From Bacillota bacterium (GTDB lineage: Bacteria; Bacillota; Clostridia; Oscillospirales; Ruminococcaceae), in the NCBI GenBank assembly GCA_023388515.1, contig JAEWGD010000006.1, forward strand, positions 62,001 through 126,000: DNA of 64,000 nt. Reading direction: 5' to 3'. The position numbers were made by a program, and so were the translations under genes. The notes under the pieces were generated by a model. The model worked only from the letters and a program-made list of their open reading frames with translations. It did not search any database and was not told where the DNA came from. Shown one piece after another: positions 8,536-17,621 of the stretch (positions within the stretch are counted from its first letter, which is position 1; each line of letters begins with the position of its first letter).

Positions 8536-9810
8536 ATGTTAAGTAATAATTTTTTCAATTTTAATTTGAAGTTACAAGAACTGGCTGTAAAGGCAGAACA
8601 AGAGTGCAAGGAGGAGTTTGCTAATATTGAGGAAATAGCTGAATATAATGGTGCAAAGGTGCTTTCAGCTTTTATTAATAATAGGGTAAGCGAATCCTGT
8701 TTCTATGGAAGTAGTGGCTATGGCTATGGCGATATAGGCAGAGAAACGCTTGATAAGGTTTACTCTGAAGTTATGGGAACTGAAGACGCTCTTGTTAGGC
8801 ACAACTTTGTGTCGGGAACTCATGCGTTATCTGTTGCATTATTCGGTGTGCTTAGAATGGGAGATAAGCTTGTATCAATAACGGGAAAGCCATATGACAC
8901 ACTTGAGGAAGTTATTGGAATGAGCGGCGATGAGGGCAATGGCTCATTAAAGGATTTTGGTGTTCTCTATAGTCAGGTTGATTTACTTGAAGATGGACAA
9001 GCTGATATAGAGGGCATAAAAAACGCAGTTAAGGGTGCAAAGGTTGCTTATATACAGAGGTCTAGGGGGTATTCCTTGCGTCCAGCATTTACAACGGATA
9101 ATATTTCCGAGATGGTAAAAGCAGTAAAGGAAGTTAGTCCTGATACTATAATAATGGTGGATAATTGTTATGGTGAATTTGTGGAAAAGCAAGAGCCAAC
9201 GGATGTTGGAGCAGATTTGATTATAGGGTCACTTATAAAAAATGCTGGTGGTGGAATTGCTCAAACGGGTGGATATATAGCTGGTCGAAAGGATTTAGTT
9301 GAACTCTGTGCATATCGCTTGACTTGTGTTGGAATGGGCAAGGAGGTTGGTTGCACACTTAGCCAGAATAAAGAAATGTTTATGGGCTTATTTTTTGCAC
9401 CAGACGTTGTTGCAAATGCAATTAAAACAGCAACATTTGCTATGGAGCTTTTCACAATGCTAGGCTTTGAATGTTTTCCTAAACAGAATGAAAAAAGAGG
9501 GGATATTATTACTGCAATAAAGCTTGGAAATGAGGAATTGCTCACAGCATTTTGTCAAGGGATACAAAAGGGAGCACCGATAGATTCATTCGTTTCTCCA
9601 GAAGCTTGGGAGATGCCAGGATATGAGAGTAAGGTAATTATGGCAGCTGGTGCATTTAATATGGGAGCATCGATAGAATTATCAGCTGACGCACCGATTA
9701 GAGAGCCGTTTGCAGCTTGGTTACAAGGTGGAATTACATATACAAGTGGCAAGGTAGGGGTTATGCTAGCAGTACAGGAAATGTTAGACAGGGGATTAAT
9801 AAAATTATAA
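8536..9810 (+). CDS. Methionine gamma-lyase family / aluminium-resistance family PLP protein
   Basis: This 424-residue protein belongs to the PLP-dependent family annotated as aluminium-resistance or YnbB-like, related to cystathionine gamma-synthase/methionine gamma-lyase. Visible features are the cofactor-binding loop FVSGTHALSVALFGVLR, the Asp of VDNCYGEFVE stacking on the PLP ring, and the Schiff-base lysine in GSLIKNAGGGIAQTGGYIAG. The real substrate is not established for this family. The ATG has AAAGGTG rather far upstream (about 15 bases), so it may be translated by coupling with the acetyltransferase gene, whose stop lies eight bases before it. Confidence 0.85.
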   Translation: MLSNNFFNFNLKLQELAVKAEQECKEEFANIEEIAEYNGAKVLSAFINNRVSESCFYGSSGYGYGDIGRETLDKVYSEVMGTEDALVRHNFVSGTHALSVALFGVLRMGDKLVSITGKPYDTLEEVIGMSGDEGNGSLKDFGVLYSQVDLLEDGQADIEGIKNAVKGAKVAYIQRSRGYSLRPAFTTDNISEMVKAVKEVSPDTIIMVDNCYGEFVEKQEPTDVGADLIIGSLIKNAGGGIAQTGGYIAGRKDLVELCAYRLTCVGMGKEVGCTLSQNKEMFMGLFFAPDVVANAIKTATFAMELFTMLGFECFPKQNEKRGDIITAIKLGNEELLTAFCQGIQKGAPIDSFVSPEAWEMPGYESKVIMAAGAFNMGASIELSADAPIREPFAAWLQGGITYTSGKVGVMLAVQEMLDRGLIKL

Positions 9811-9823
9811 GGATGTGACGGAA

Positions 9824-10591
9824 ATGGGAAGGAAAGATAAAGAAGCAAAGGTAAAAAAGAATAAGTCTATATTTGGCTTGTTTAAAAAGTCAAATCCACC
9901 GTGTGAACCGATAGAAGTAGAAAATGCTGATAGAGTTGTAGCAAAAGTTGCAACAAATAAAAAGCTAAAAGTCATAATTCCAGTTGCAATAGTAATACTT
10001 ATAGTAATGGCAGTAGTGTTAATCATGATAAGGATTAACAGGAATGATGGTGAAAGAATAGCGTTAAACTTATCTGAAAAGCTTGGCTCAACTGCTGAAA
10101 AAGCAGCAATAAACGCAGATATAAAGCTGAAGAAAACCTCAGAGTATGACTTTATTAATAATATCGGTGAGTTCAGTGATGTTTATGAGAGCGAAGATAC
10201 TGTTAAAATTAATGGTATTAATGTTCCAAAGTGGGTAATACTTTGCTATTCAGATAAGAGTGGAAAACTTGAGGAGGTGTCTTATTTTAATTATAATATT
10301 CTAAAAAAGAATGTTAATGGAATAAAAGCACCTAAAAAGATTGATATAAGCAAAATTAAAGATGGTAATACAATTGAGGAGGTAGAGGAAGTCCTTAAAC
10401 TAGAGCCTATACAAGTCATAAGAAGTAACGATGATAAAAAGATATATAAGTATAAATATTATTATGAAGATAGTAAAACCAAAGATGAAAAGCCATATTA
10501 TATTACAATTATGCTGAATTTTGATGATAAGGTAATGGCAGTGAAAGAAACACAGGATAATTATATAACAGAAGTACTTTCTCTGGAATAA
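9824..10591 (+). CDS. Hypothetical single-pass membrane protein with SmpA/OmlA-like C-terminus
   Basis: I do not recognise a named family. I chose the ATG at 9824, with AAGGA nine bases upstream, over an in-frame GTG at 9815. The ~255-residue protein has a lysine-rich cytoplasmic N-terminus, one membrane helix (about residues 50-69, VIIPVAIVILIVMAVVLIMI) and an external domain. Its C-terminal part reads IKDGNTIEEVEEVL followed by beta-strand-like KIYKYKYYY and YITIMLNFDDKV. This resembles the small alpha-beta fold of SmpA/OmlA-type or BLIP-like domains, where a G-x-T-x-x-x-V motif leads the first helix. It lies before the PASTA pseudokinase, which has its own promoter. Confidence 0.55.
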   Translation: MGRKDKEAKVKKNKSIFGLFKKSNPPCEPIEVENADRVVAKVATNKKLKVIIPVAIVILIVMAVVLIMIRINRNDGERIALNLSEKLGSTAEKAAINADIKLKKTSEYDFINNIGEFSDVYESEDTVKINGINVPKWVILCYSDKSGKLEEVSYFNYNILKKNVNGIKAPKKIDISKIKDGNTIEEVEEVLKLEPIQVIRSNDDKKIYKYKYYYEDSKTKDEKPYYITIMLNFDDKVMAVKETQDNYITEVLSLE

Positions 10592-10765
10592 TTGAAAATC
10601 TTTATGGAATAATATATCAAATTAATATTATACTAAGTTTTTGATATAAGTTACACGAATAAAACAAAAAAACTATTTATCGTCAAATTTTTGTTTAAAA
10701 ACGTTAAAAAATATTACAACATTAATACAATTGTTCGAGTTAGGGCTTGTTGAGTGCTTAAAAGG

Positions 10766-10794
10766 TTGACAAGTTAGGCTAATACTGATAAAAT
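10766..10794 (+). promoter_or_regulatory. Strong sigma-A-type promoter for the PASTA pseudokinase gene
   Basis: The -35 is a perfect TTGACA (10766-10771), the spacer is 17 bases and the -10 is TAAAAT (10789-10794). The start codon lies about 60 bases downstream, behind TAGGAGGG. Confidence 0.75.
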
Positions 10795-10857
10795 AGTTTG
10801 AGTTAGAAAAAGCACGAACAAAATGTATGATATAAATCATGGATAGGAGGGTTTTAA

Positions 10858-12699
10858 ATGGGAGAAAATAAGCAATGCTTAGGCTGTATGGAAAAAAAAG
10901 GTGCAGTTTCGGTTTGCCCTCATTGTGGATATGTTGAGGGGACTCCCTATTTACCGTCTTATATAGAACCGGGAACAACACTTCATAATAGATATACGGT
11001 AGGTAAATTACTGAGTAGCAATGGTGAGGGTGCTACATATATTGGTTATGATACTGTTATTACTTGTAAAATAGTCATAAGAGAATATATGCCCGAAAAC
11101 CTTTGCTCAAGGGTAAAGGGGAAACCTATAATAAGCGTTAATTATAACCATTTAGCACAATACAAGGCTTTGATGGCTGAGTTTACGGAGCTTAATAAGT
11201 CGCTTGCAAAGATGAGAACATTAAGTCATATTGTGCCAGCGTTGGATCTTTTTTCTGAAAATAATACAACCTATGCAATTTATGAGTTTGTAGAATGTAT
11301 TAGCTTGATTGATTATTTAAAAGAAAATGCTGGCGAATTAAGTTGGGAACAAGTTTCAAAGCTGTTTCCTCCACTGTTTACAACATTGAGTATTATTCAC
11401 AATACTGGAATAATACACAGGGGAATTAGCCCTAATACGATTTATTACACTCCTAAGGGTGAGCTGAAGCTTATGGAGTTTTGCGTTTCAGGAGTTAGAA
11501 CTGCTAATACAGAGTTGGTTTCAGAAATATTTCAAGGATATGCTGCACCTGAACAGTATTCACTTAGTAGTAGACAGGGAACATGGACTGATGTGTATGG
11601 GATATGTGCAGTGCTGTACAGGATTTTGACTGGATGTATGCCTACGGATGCCCTTAGCAGAGTGGATAATGACAATTTATGCCCACCTCATGAGATTAAT
11701 ACGAATGTGCCAAAGAATATATCATTAGTAATAATGGATGGGTTAAAGCTTGTAGGCAGGGAAAGAATACAGACTATAACAGAACTTGTTACAAGGCTGT
11801 TTGAACAGCTTGATAACAGTGCTAAAAGTTTTACTGCAACAATAACAATACCTAAGAGCAAGCTTGATGCTGTACTTAGGGATGAAAAGCAGAATAACAA
11901 GCATGTAGCACCAGTAATAGATGATGATGTATATGAAGATGAGATAGACGGAACAGATGTTTCACAGCAAAGCTCTTTGGAAAGAATAAAGGTTGCTGTT
12001 ATTATAGGCGTGTTGCTTTTGGCAATTCTTATGGTTCTTGTTACTGTATTTTTGAATGTTCTTAATGGTGATGATACAGAAAAAATTAAATCTGGTGTTG
12101 ACAGCCTTTCTTCGCTTAACAATGTTGTGACGGTCACAGTTAATACAGAAGAGTCAACAGATATTACCACCGAAAGTACAGCTGTTATGACTACTATTGA
12201 AAAGGACAGCTTGATGCCTAATTTAATTGGTAAGTCGTTTGAAATTCAGAAAACGGCTCATGCTGATTGGATAACGCTAGAGCCAATTTATGAGTATAAT
12301 AATGACTATGGAAATGGCTTGATTTATGAACAGGAGATAAAGGAAGGCGAAAAGTTTGCAAGTGGTAGCACAGTAAAGGTATGGGTGAGTAAGGGTTCTG
12401 AAAATGTTGTAATACCTAGCTTTGCGGGCTTAAAACTTGATGATTATCTACAAAAACTAGCAGCTTCAGGTATTAGATATGAGCAAAAGGCAGAGGAAAA
12501 TCATAAGTATGAAAATGGATATGTCACAGGAACAAGTAAAGAGCCAGGTAGCACAATTAATGTTAAGAATGGCGATATATTAATTGTATCCTTTGCAGAA
12601 AATCCAGAGGTCACCACTGCTAAATCAGATGATTCGGGTGGTAATAATAGTTCTCAGGGAGAAATATCACAAGCAGATTCAGTTATTGTAGTTGACTAA
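10858..12699 (+). CDS. Membrane PASTA-domain protein kinase homologue, catalytically degenerate (pseudokinase)
   Basis: The 613-residue protein has four parts: a zinc-ribbon-like N-terminus (CLGC at 7-10, CPHC at 20-23), a kinase-like domain (about 45-320), a membrane helix (about 375-400, VAVIIGVLLLAILMVLVTVF) and two extracellular PASTA-like repeats (about 450-590). The kinase fold is clear from the glycine-rich loop SSNGEGATYIGYD and the APE region GYAAPEQYS, yet the catalytic residues are replaced. The VAIK lysine is Arg75 (IVIREYMP), the HRD aspartate is glycine (IIHRGISPNT, 187-189), and DFG reads EFC (207-209). It probably senses muropeptides or lipid II through PASTA and signals without phosphotransfer. 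Active homologues regulate wall growth. Confidence 0.85.
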   Translation: MGENKQCLGCMEKKGAVSVCPHCGYVEGTPYLPSYIEPGTTLHNRYTVGKLLSSNGEGATYIGYDTVITCKIVIREYMPENLCSRVKGKPIISVNYNHLAQYKALMAEFTELNKSLAKMRTLSHIVPALDLFSENNTTYAIYEFVECISLIDYLKENAGELSWEQVSKLFPPLFTTLSIIHNTGIIHRGISPNTIYYTPKGELKLMEFCVSGVRTANTELVSEIFQGYAAPEQYSLSSRQGTWTDVYGICAVLYRILTGCMPTDALSRVDNDNLCPPHEINTNVPKNISLVIMDGLKLVGRERIQTITELVTRLFEQLDNSAKSFTATITIPKSKLDAVLRDEKQNNKHVAPVIDDDVYEDEIDGTDVSQQSSLERIKVAVIIGVLLLAILMVLVTVFLNVLNGDDTEKIKSGVDSLSSLNNVVTVTVNTEESTDITTESTAVMTTIEKDSLMPNLIGKSFEIQKTAHADWITLEPIYEYNNDYGNGLIYEQEIKEGEKFASGSTVKVWVSKGSENVVIPSFAGLKLDDYLQKLAASGIRYEQKAEENHKYENGYVTGTSKEPGSTINVKNGDILIVSFAENPEVTTAKSDDSGGNNSSQGEISQADSVIVVD

Positions 12700-12857
12700 A
12701 AGCATTGCTATTGCTTGAAATGTGGCAGAAGATTTCTATTTTATTTTTGATTGTTAAGTAATTATGATAATAAAAATAACAGATTGTCAAAACAGCACCT
12801 CTATTTTTATACAAGTTCTGATAAAATTTATATTATAAAGATAAACAAAAACAAAAA

Positions 12858-12899
12858 AATGGAAAAGATCTGTGTAATGAGCATTAGATCTTTTCCATT
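12858..12899 (-). terminator. Intrinsic terminator for the flippase gene
   Basis: A perfect 14-bp stem pairs AATGGAAAAGATCT (12858-12871) with AGATCTTTTCCATT (12886-12899). Read on the minus strand it is followed by a long T-rich tract (complement of 12844-12857), directly after the stop of the minus-strand gene. Confidence 0.85.
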
Positions 12900-12911
12900 A
12901 TTTATTAATGA

Positions 12912-14444
12912 TTACTTAGAAAGCTGAAGATTTTTCTCTTTAACTGATGGTTGGTTTTGACTCATGGAGGTTATCACTTTGTTTATAAAGAGATAGATAA
13001 TTCCCGTGAAAATTGAGTACACAGCAATTTCTAAGACGATGGGTAGGATATGTATTGGTAGTATTTTCTTGAGGATAGCTCCTAACTGCCAAGATAAAAC
13101 AGCAGAAAAAGCAGGAACTAGCACAAGGTCGACAGCACTAAAAATGAAGTTAGTTGTTTTGGTGATTATTATGATACGGCTTATGTTACAGACAATATTG
13201 CTTGCAAAGTATGAAATAATTATTCCATAAAATCCGATTAGAGGAACACAAATTAATAATACAGATATGCGAATTATGTATTCAACAAGGTAGTTAAGGG
13301 TTGAAAAGCTGTGTTTTCCAAGTCCTCTTAAAATTCCTTCAAGAATGATTTCTAGGTATATAAAGGGGATTACAGGTGCAAGTACCACTATGGCATTTTC
13401 ACTGAAAGCGTCGCCACTAAGCATAATTCCTATATCTTTTCCATATGACAAAATGATAATAACAACAAATATCGAAAAAACAAAAGTTTGTTTCAGAGAT
13501 TTTTCTATTAGAGAAGATACCTTTAAATGATTGTTAGCAATTCTTTCCCTTGATATTTCGGGTACGAGTATGCATGACAGACAGCATAGAACCACTGATG
13601 GAAAGAAAATTGTTGGTAATATTATCGCTTCAAATATTCCATATTGGCTTAACGCAAGGTCAGTTGAGCTTCCAAACTGCTTTAGGGTAAGTGGAAGTAA
13701 TGCCTCATTTGTACTGCTTAAGATGGATATTATGTAACTGTTCAGAATTATTGGTATTGTAAGCCTAATAAATTTTAGGAAACCCATACTTGCCGATTTT
13801 GATTTATTGTCTTTATCCTTTGAACGAAAAAATGCAATGATAAGAAATAGGCAACCAAAAATTTCAGCAACAAAAAGACTTATAGCGATGGCAGAGAAGA
13901 TTGACATTTTGTTAGGTTTAACCATGAAAACAACAAGAAAAGCAATTATGCCTGAGCGGATAAAAAACTCCAATGCATCTGATGCAGAGGGGATGAGAAT
14001 TTTTCTATAAGCATGAAAATACCCCTTTATACAGGCACAGAGAGCTGATAAAGGAAGACAAAATGAAATTATTCTTATAGCTTTGACGGTGTCAGGATTT
14101 TTCAGTATTTGTGAACCAAGAAAGTCTGAAAATATGAATATGATAGAACCAATGGAAACGCTAAGGGTAATGCAGAAAAAGATTGCATATAAAAATATTT
14201 TATTTGGAGAACCTTTTGGCTTGCTAATTTCTTCGGATACAAATCGACTTGTTGAAACGAAAATGTTTCCAGTGGAAATCACAGTAGCAAAACCATAGAA
14301 AGTATATATAAGTGATGCTATTCCAACGGTAGACGTGCCTAAATTACGGGTTATAAAAATGTTAAGAAGAAGTGATAAAACCTGTAAAAAGATTTGGATA
14401 GCAGTTAACGTGATTGTGTCTTTTGCAATGCTGTTTTTGTTCAT
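12912..14444 (-). CDS. SpoVB/MurJ-like polysaccharide flippase (MOP superfamily)
   Basis: A 510-residue membrane protein with about 14 helices, of the MATE/MOP exporter superfamily in the group of stage V sporulation protein B. Its N-terminus, DTITLTAIQIFLQVLSLLLNIFI followed by RNLGTSTVGIASLIYTFYG, is the typical lipid-flippase opening. SpoVB-type proteins move lipid-linked cell-wall precursors across the membrane, in sporulation for the spore cortex. A role in exporting another glycan cannot be excluded. It has its own terminator and is divergent from rpe, with about 230 bases between the two starts. Confidence 0.8.
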   Translation of the reverse strand: MNKNSIAKDTITLTAIQIFLQVLSLLLNIFITRNLGTSTVGIASLIYTFYGFATVISTGNIFVSTSRFVSEEISKPKGSPNKIFLYAIFFCITLSVSIGSIIFIFSDFLGSQILKNPDTVKAIRIISFCLPLSALCACIKGYFHAYRKILIPSASDALEFFIRSGIIAFLVVFMVKPNKMSIFSAIAISLFVAEIFGCLFLIIAFFRSKDKDNKSKSASMGFLKFIRLTIPIILNSYIISILSSTNEALLPLTLKQFGSSTDLALSQYGIFEAIILPTIFFPSVVLCCLSCILVPEISRERIANNHLKVSSLIEKSLKQTFVFSIFVVIIILSYGKDIGIMLSGDAFSENAIVVLAPVIPFIYLEIILEGILRGLGKHSFSTLNYLVEYIIRISVLLICVPLIGFYGIIISYFASNIVCNISRIIIITKTTNFIFSAVDLVLVPAFSAVLSWQLGAILKKILPIHILPIVLEIAVYSIFTGIIYLFINKVITSMSQNQPSVKEKNLQLSK

Positions 14445-14596
14445 TTTTTCCTCCTAAGTATTTGTAGTTTGCTTTTTGCCATCATTATATATTTTATTAA
14501 AATATATTTGAAATAATACATTAAAATAAAAATATAGAAGATTGCAGTTTTTTAAAGCAAAGAATACAATAATACTAAGGATTTTTCATATTTGTA

Positions 14597-14625
14597 TTGA
14601 CGATTGCCTATAAATATTATATAAT
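14597..14625 (+). promoter_or_regulatory. Sigma-A-type promoter for rpe
   Basis: TTGACG (14597-14602), a 17-base spacer and a consensus TATAAT (14620-14625) lie about 50 bases upstream of the rpe start. Confidence 0.7.
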
Positions 14626-14674
14626 TAATTGTATAAATATGTTTGAAATTATATTAACTCAGGAGGAAATTTTA

Positions 14675-15328
14675 TTGGAAAACAAAGTATCAGTATCAAT
14701 TTTAAGTGCAGATATGACAAGGCTTTCAGAGGTTATCAAGGAGATTGAAAATGCAAAGGCAGATATGTTACATTTTGATGTAATGGATGGTGTTTTTGTT
14801 GATAATATATCTTTCGGAGCACCACTTTTGGATTCAGCTAATAGATGCACGGATATGTTTATGGATGTGCATTTGATGATAGTTAATCCTTATAAATATA
14901 TAGAGCAGTTTGTTAATGCTGGTGCAGATATGATAACTTTTCACATTGAAAGCGATTCTGATGTTAGTGAAACGATTGATAAAATTCACAGTATGGGTAT
15001 AAAGGCTGGGTTATCTATTAGGCCTAAAACACCTGTTGACACGCTCATTCCATATCTTGATGCTTTGGATATGGTGCTTATTATGTCTGTAGAGCCTGGC
15101 TTTGGTGGACAAGGGTTTATGGAGGACTCATTACAAAAGGTAAGAGATTTAAAAAAGCTGATTGCTGAGAGTGGAAGGGAAGTTGATATACAGATTGATG
15201 GAGGAATTAATGCTGATACAGCAAAGCTTGCAGTACAAGCTGGAGCTAATGTGCTTGTTTCGGGAAGCTATCTTTTCAATAGTGACAGCATGAAGGAAGC
15301 GATTTCAGGGTTAAAAAATATTAAATAG
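14675..15328 (+). CDS. rpe: Ribulose-phosphate 3-epimerase
   Basis: This TIM-barrel enzyme interconverts ribulose-5-phosphate and xylulose-5-phosphate in the pentose phosphate pathway. I place the start at TTG 14675, which has a perfect AGGAGG at 14661-14666. The longer open frame upstream overlaps the promoter. The resulting 217 residues are typical. Motifs present are VSILSADM at the N-terminus, LHFDVMDGVFVDN (metal-binding His and Asp), VDVHLMI-like DVHLMIVNPY, VEPGFGGQGF (phosphate loop) and QIDGGINADT. Its last eight bases overlap the convergent mecA gene. Confidence 0.95.
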   Translation: MENKVSVSILSADMTRLSEVIKEIENAKADMLHFDVMDGVFVDNISFGAPLLDSANRCTDMFMDVHLMIVNPYKYIEQFVNAGADMITFHIESDSDVSETIDKIHSMGIKAGLSIRPKTPVDTLIPYLDALDMVLIMSVEPGFGGQGFMEDSLQKVRDLKKLIAESGREVDIQIDGGINADTAKLAVQAGANVLVSGSYLFNSDSMKEAISGLKNIK

Positions 15329-15893
15329 TTTGCAGCACTGCGAGCTTTTCTATTGCTTTATCGCTTTCTATACACTGATAATATTCCTTTGTTATAGAAT
15401 GTGGTAAATCACCTTTACCGATAATTTTGCCATATTCTAAAAGGAAGTTATAGATTTTTCTCTCTGATTTAGAGCCTATTTCGATTACTAAACGGAACAA
15501 ATCTTCTTTAAAATATAATTGACTGCGAACAATTTTATTATTATTGGTTAGCTGACGACAGAGGGTAATCATTGTGTTGAGGTCATCAAATTCTGTTGTA
15601 ATAGTAATAAAATCAGATTTAATGGCTTTGCGGTATGCATTATCAGTATTCTCAATAACAGAAATATACATTAGGCAACCACCATCTTTTGATGAGAATG
15701 CCTCGATAAATAGATTGTCAGAACTAAAATCAATATCAACATTTTTCTGAATTTTGGTTAACAAGGATACAATCAAGTTTCTGGTTTCAAGGTTATTACT
15801 TTCAAGCATATCAAAATCCATTTGATAGTCGCACATATCATTGCTTGATAAAATTACTTTAACAGTTGATTTGCTTATTTGTTCAATGACCAT
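15321..15893 (-). CDS. mecA: MecA-family adaptor protein
   Basis: MecA proteins are adaptors that deliver substrates to the ClpC-ClpP protease and, in Bacillus, keep competence regulator ComK low. The 190-residue protein starts MVIEQISKSTVKVILSSNDM, very like the family's substrate-binding N-domain, and has an acidic central linker and a ClpC-binding C-domain with DDLNTMITLCRQL. GAGGTGA precedes the ATG. It is monocistronic, faces the start of the Rnf-like operon and overlaps the 3' end of rpe by eight bases. Its targets here are unknown. Confidence 0.85.
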   Translation of the reverse strand: MVIEQISKSTVKVILSSNDMCDYQMDFDMLESNNLETRNLIVSLLTKIQKNVDIDFSSDNLFIEAFSSKDGGCLMYISVIENTDNAYRKAIKSDFITITTEFDDLNTMITLCRQLTNNNKIVRSQLYFKEDLFRLVIEIGSKSERKIYNFLLEYGKIIGKGDLPHSITKEYYQCIESDKAIEKLAVLQTI

Positions 15894-15985
15894 TATTTCA
15901 CCTCGATTTATATAAAGTAATTAATATGCAATTACCTACAAATATTATAGTAAAGTTTATTTAACATAAAAACGGAGGAACAACT

Positions 15986-17008
15986 TTGAATACAAAAATG
16001 AAAGCTGAACAAACCATATGCTTTGACTTAATGCTAACTTTAGTGCCAGTAGCTTTTATGGCGTATTCATATTATGGAGCAAGAACTCTAGTACTGTGTG
16101 TTATAGCAATGCTTACTTGTCTTGTTACAGACTATATATGCATATTATTAAGAGGAAAAAAGTTTTCAATTGAAGATACAAGTTCAATAGTAACGGGAAT
16201 GATAATTCCACTTATGATGCCAGCATCGATACCTTACAATATAATTATATTAACCTGCATTGTTTCAATTATTATTGGAAAACAGGTTTTTGGGGGGAGG
16301 AGAAATTTGGTTTTTCCACCTGCTGCCGTAGGATTTATATTTTCAGCTATTTCATGGAAAAATCAAGTTATGTTATATCCAAAGCCATATGCAGATTTAG
16401 ATATTACATTTTCTGTATCAAATACATTATTTCCGTCATTATCGAGTATAATGAATTCAACAGAAACTATAAATGTATTGGATACTGACTTAATGCTGGG
16501 AAATTTCACAGGACCAATGGGTGCAACTTGTATTATAGTGTTGGTTGTTTGTGCAGTTGTGCTTATGTTCAGAAAAAGCATAGCAACTATGACTACATTA
16601 GGGGTAATAGGAACAGTTGCAGTTTACTCCTTTTTATTTCCAATAGGGAATTCACCAATAAAGTTTACTGTATATCAGCTGATAAGCAATATGGTTGTAT
16701 TTGGTGCGATTTTTATTGCATCTGATTTAAGAATTACACCTAAATCAAAAATTCCAAGACTTATTTATGGAATAATTATTGGTTTATTTACATGTTATTT
16801 AACGAGAGAATTAAAGGTAGAAAATGCAATAATCTACGCTACATTGATAGCTTGCCCGTCAGCTATGGCAATGGACGACTATACTGAAAGGGTTAAGGCA
16901 AGGATAAATAAGCTTTATATAGATAAAATTCAACCAGAAATAAGAAAGCTCAAGAAAAGACTATCAGGATGGCTAAGAAACAGGGGTGAAACTGATGAAA
17001 TTAACTGA
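15986..17008 (+). CDS. RnfD/NqrB-like integral membrane protein lacking a clear flavinylation motif
   Basis: A 340-residue protein of the RnfD/NqrB family, whose true members are the central membrane subunits of Rnf and Na+-NQR redox pumps. It starts at TTG with GGAGG eight bases upstream. Family landmarks are IVTGMIIPLMMPASIPY, the VFGGRRNLVFPPAAVG stretch (102-116) and LGNFTGPMGA (171-180). The segment where RnfD carries the S-G-A-T site for covalent FMN reads DITFSVSNTLFPSL (139-152), without the Gly-Ala-Thr core, and the usual GSxGETS is GPMGATC. Covalent flavin is therefore doubtful. The C-terminal ~40 residues are basic. RnfE-like and RnfA-like genes follow in one operon. Confidence 0.8.
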   Translation: MNTKMKAEQTICFDLMLTLVPVAFMAYSYYGARTLVLCVIAMLTCLVTDYICILLRGKKFSIEDTSSIVTGMIIPLMMPASIPYNIIILTCIVSIIIGKQVFGGRRNLVFPPAAVGFIFSAISWKNQVMLYPKPYADLDITFSVSNTLFPSLSSIMNSTETINVLDTDLMLGNFTGPMGATCIIVLVVCAVVLMFRKSIATMTTLGVIGTVAVYSFLFPIGNSPIKFTVYQLISNMVVFGAIFIASDLRITPKSKIPRLIYGIIIGLFTCYLTRELKVENAIIYATLIACPSAMAMDDYTERVKARINKLYIDKIQPEIRKLKKRLSGWLRNRGETDEIN

Positions 17009-17606
17009 TAAAAGCGTTTTACAGGGGTTAAATAAAAAGAATATAGTCCTAGTTAGTGGAATGATTGTTACACCAATTATTGTATGTGCAACGACAATTA
17101 AAGCTGGACTTTTTCTGATATATGCTTTCTCAACGATTACATTTTTGTCAATAATGATTGCATCGTTTTTACCACGAAAAATTGTATTTACCTTGCGTAT
17201 TATATTATATACTTTAATTGCGTCGTTAGTGTATGTACCAGTTTCAATGCTTGCACAGCATATTTTCAGAGCAGAGGTTGCTGAATTTGGAATGTATTTC
17301 CCACTTTTATTGGTGAATGCAATGTTGGTTTCACAAACAGAGGTCGATTATTTTAAGATGACAAAAGGTAAAATGCTTTTATCAGTTATATGTTACATAC
17401 TTGGGTTTGACATTGTAGTACTAATTTTTTCATTTATCAGAGAGATGATTTCATTTGGAAAAGTCAATGGAAATATTGTTGGAGTATCCTTATCGACGGA
17501 GAGTTTATCTAAACCATTTGGTGGTTTTATACTTTTAGGATTATTTATGGCTTTGTTTAGATTTATTTTGAATATAATTAAAAGTTGGAAAGCTAAAACT
17601 GAATAA
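16995..17606 (+). CDS. RnfE/NqrD-like membrane protein lacking both cluster cysteines
   Basis: The gene starts inside the previous one (14-base overlap). I chose the ATG at 16995, with AGGGG eight bases before it, over the in-frame GTG at 16986. The ~203-residue, six-helix protein aligns with RnfE from NKKNIVLVSGM at the N-terminus to GGFILLGLFMALF at the C-terminus. In Rnf/NQR the E/D subunit supplies two cysteines, in GLCP and VNC, to an intramembrane iron-sulphur centre. Here these sites read GMIVTP (Ile24 region) and VNAMLVSQTEVDYF (Ala109). It therefore cannot bind that centre in the usual way. Confidence 0.75.
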   Translation: MKLTDKSVLQGLNKKNIVLVSGMIVTPIIVCATTIKAGLFLIYAFSTITFLSIMIASFLPRKIVFTLRIILYTLIASLVYVPVSMLAQHIFRAEVAEFGMYFPLLLVNAMLVSQTEVDYFKMTKGKMLLSVICYILGFDIVVLIFSFIREMISFGKVNGNIVGVSLSTESLSKPFGGFILLGLFMALFRFILNIIKSWKAKTE

Positions 17607-17621
17607 TTAAAGGGGGTTGAG

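Noticed and set aside
14597..14674. Upstream extension of rpe by 26 codons.
   Set aside because: It overlaps the promoter and lacks family similarity; TTG 14675 has a perfect AGGAGG and gives the standard length.
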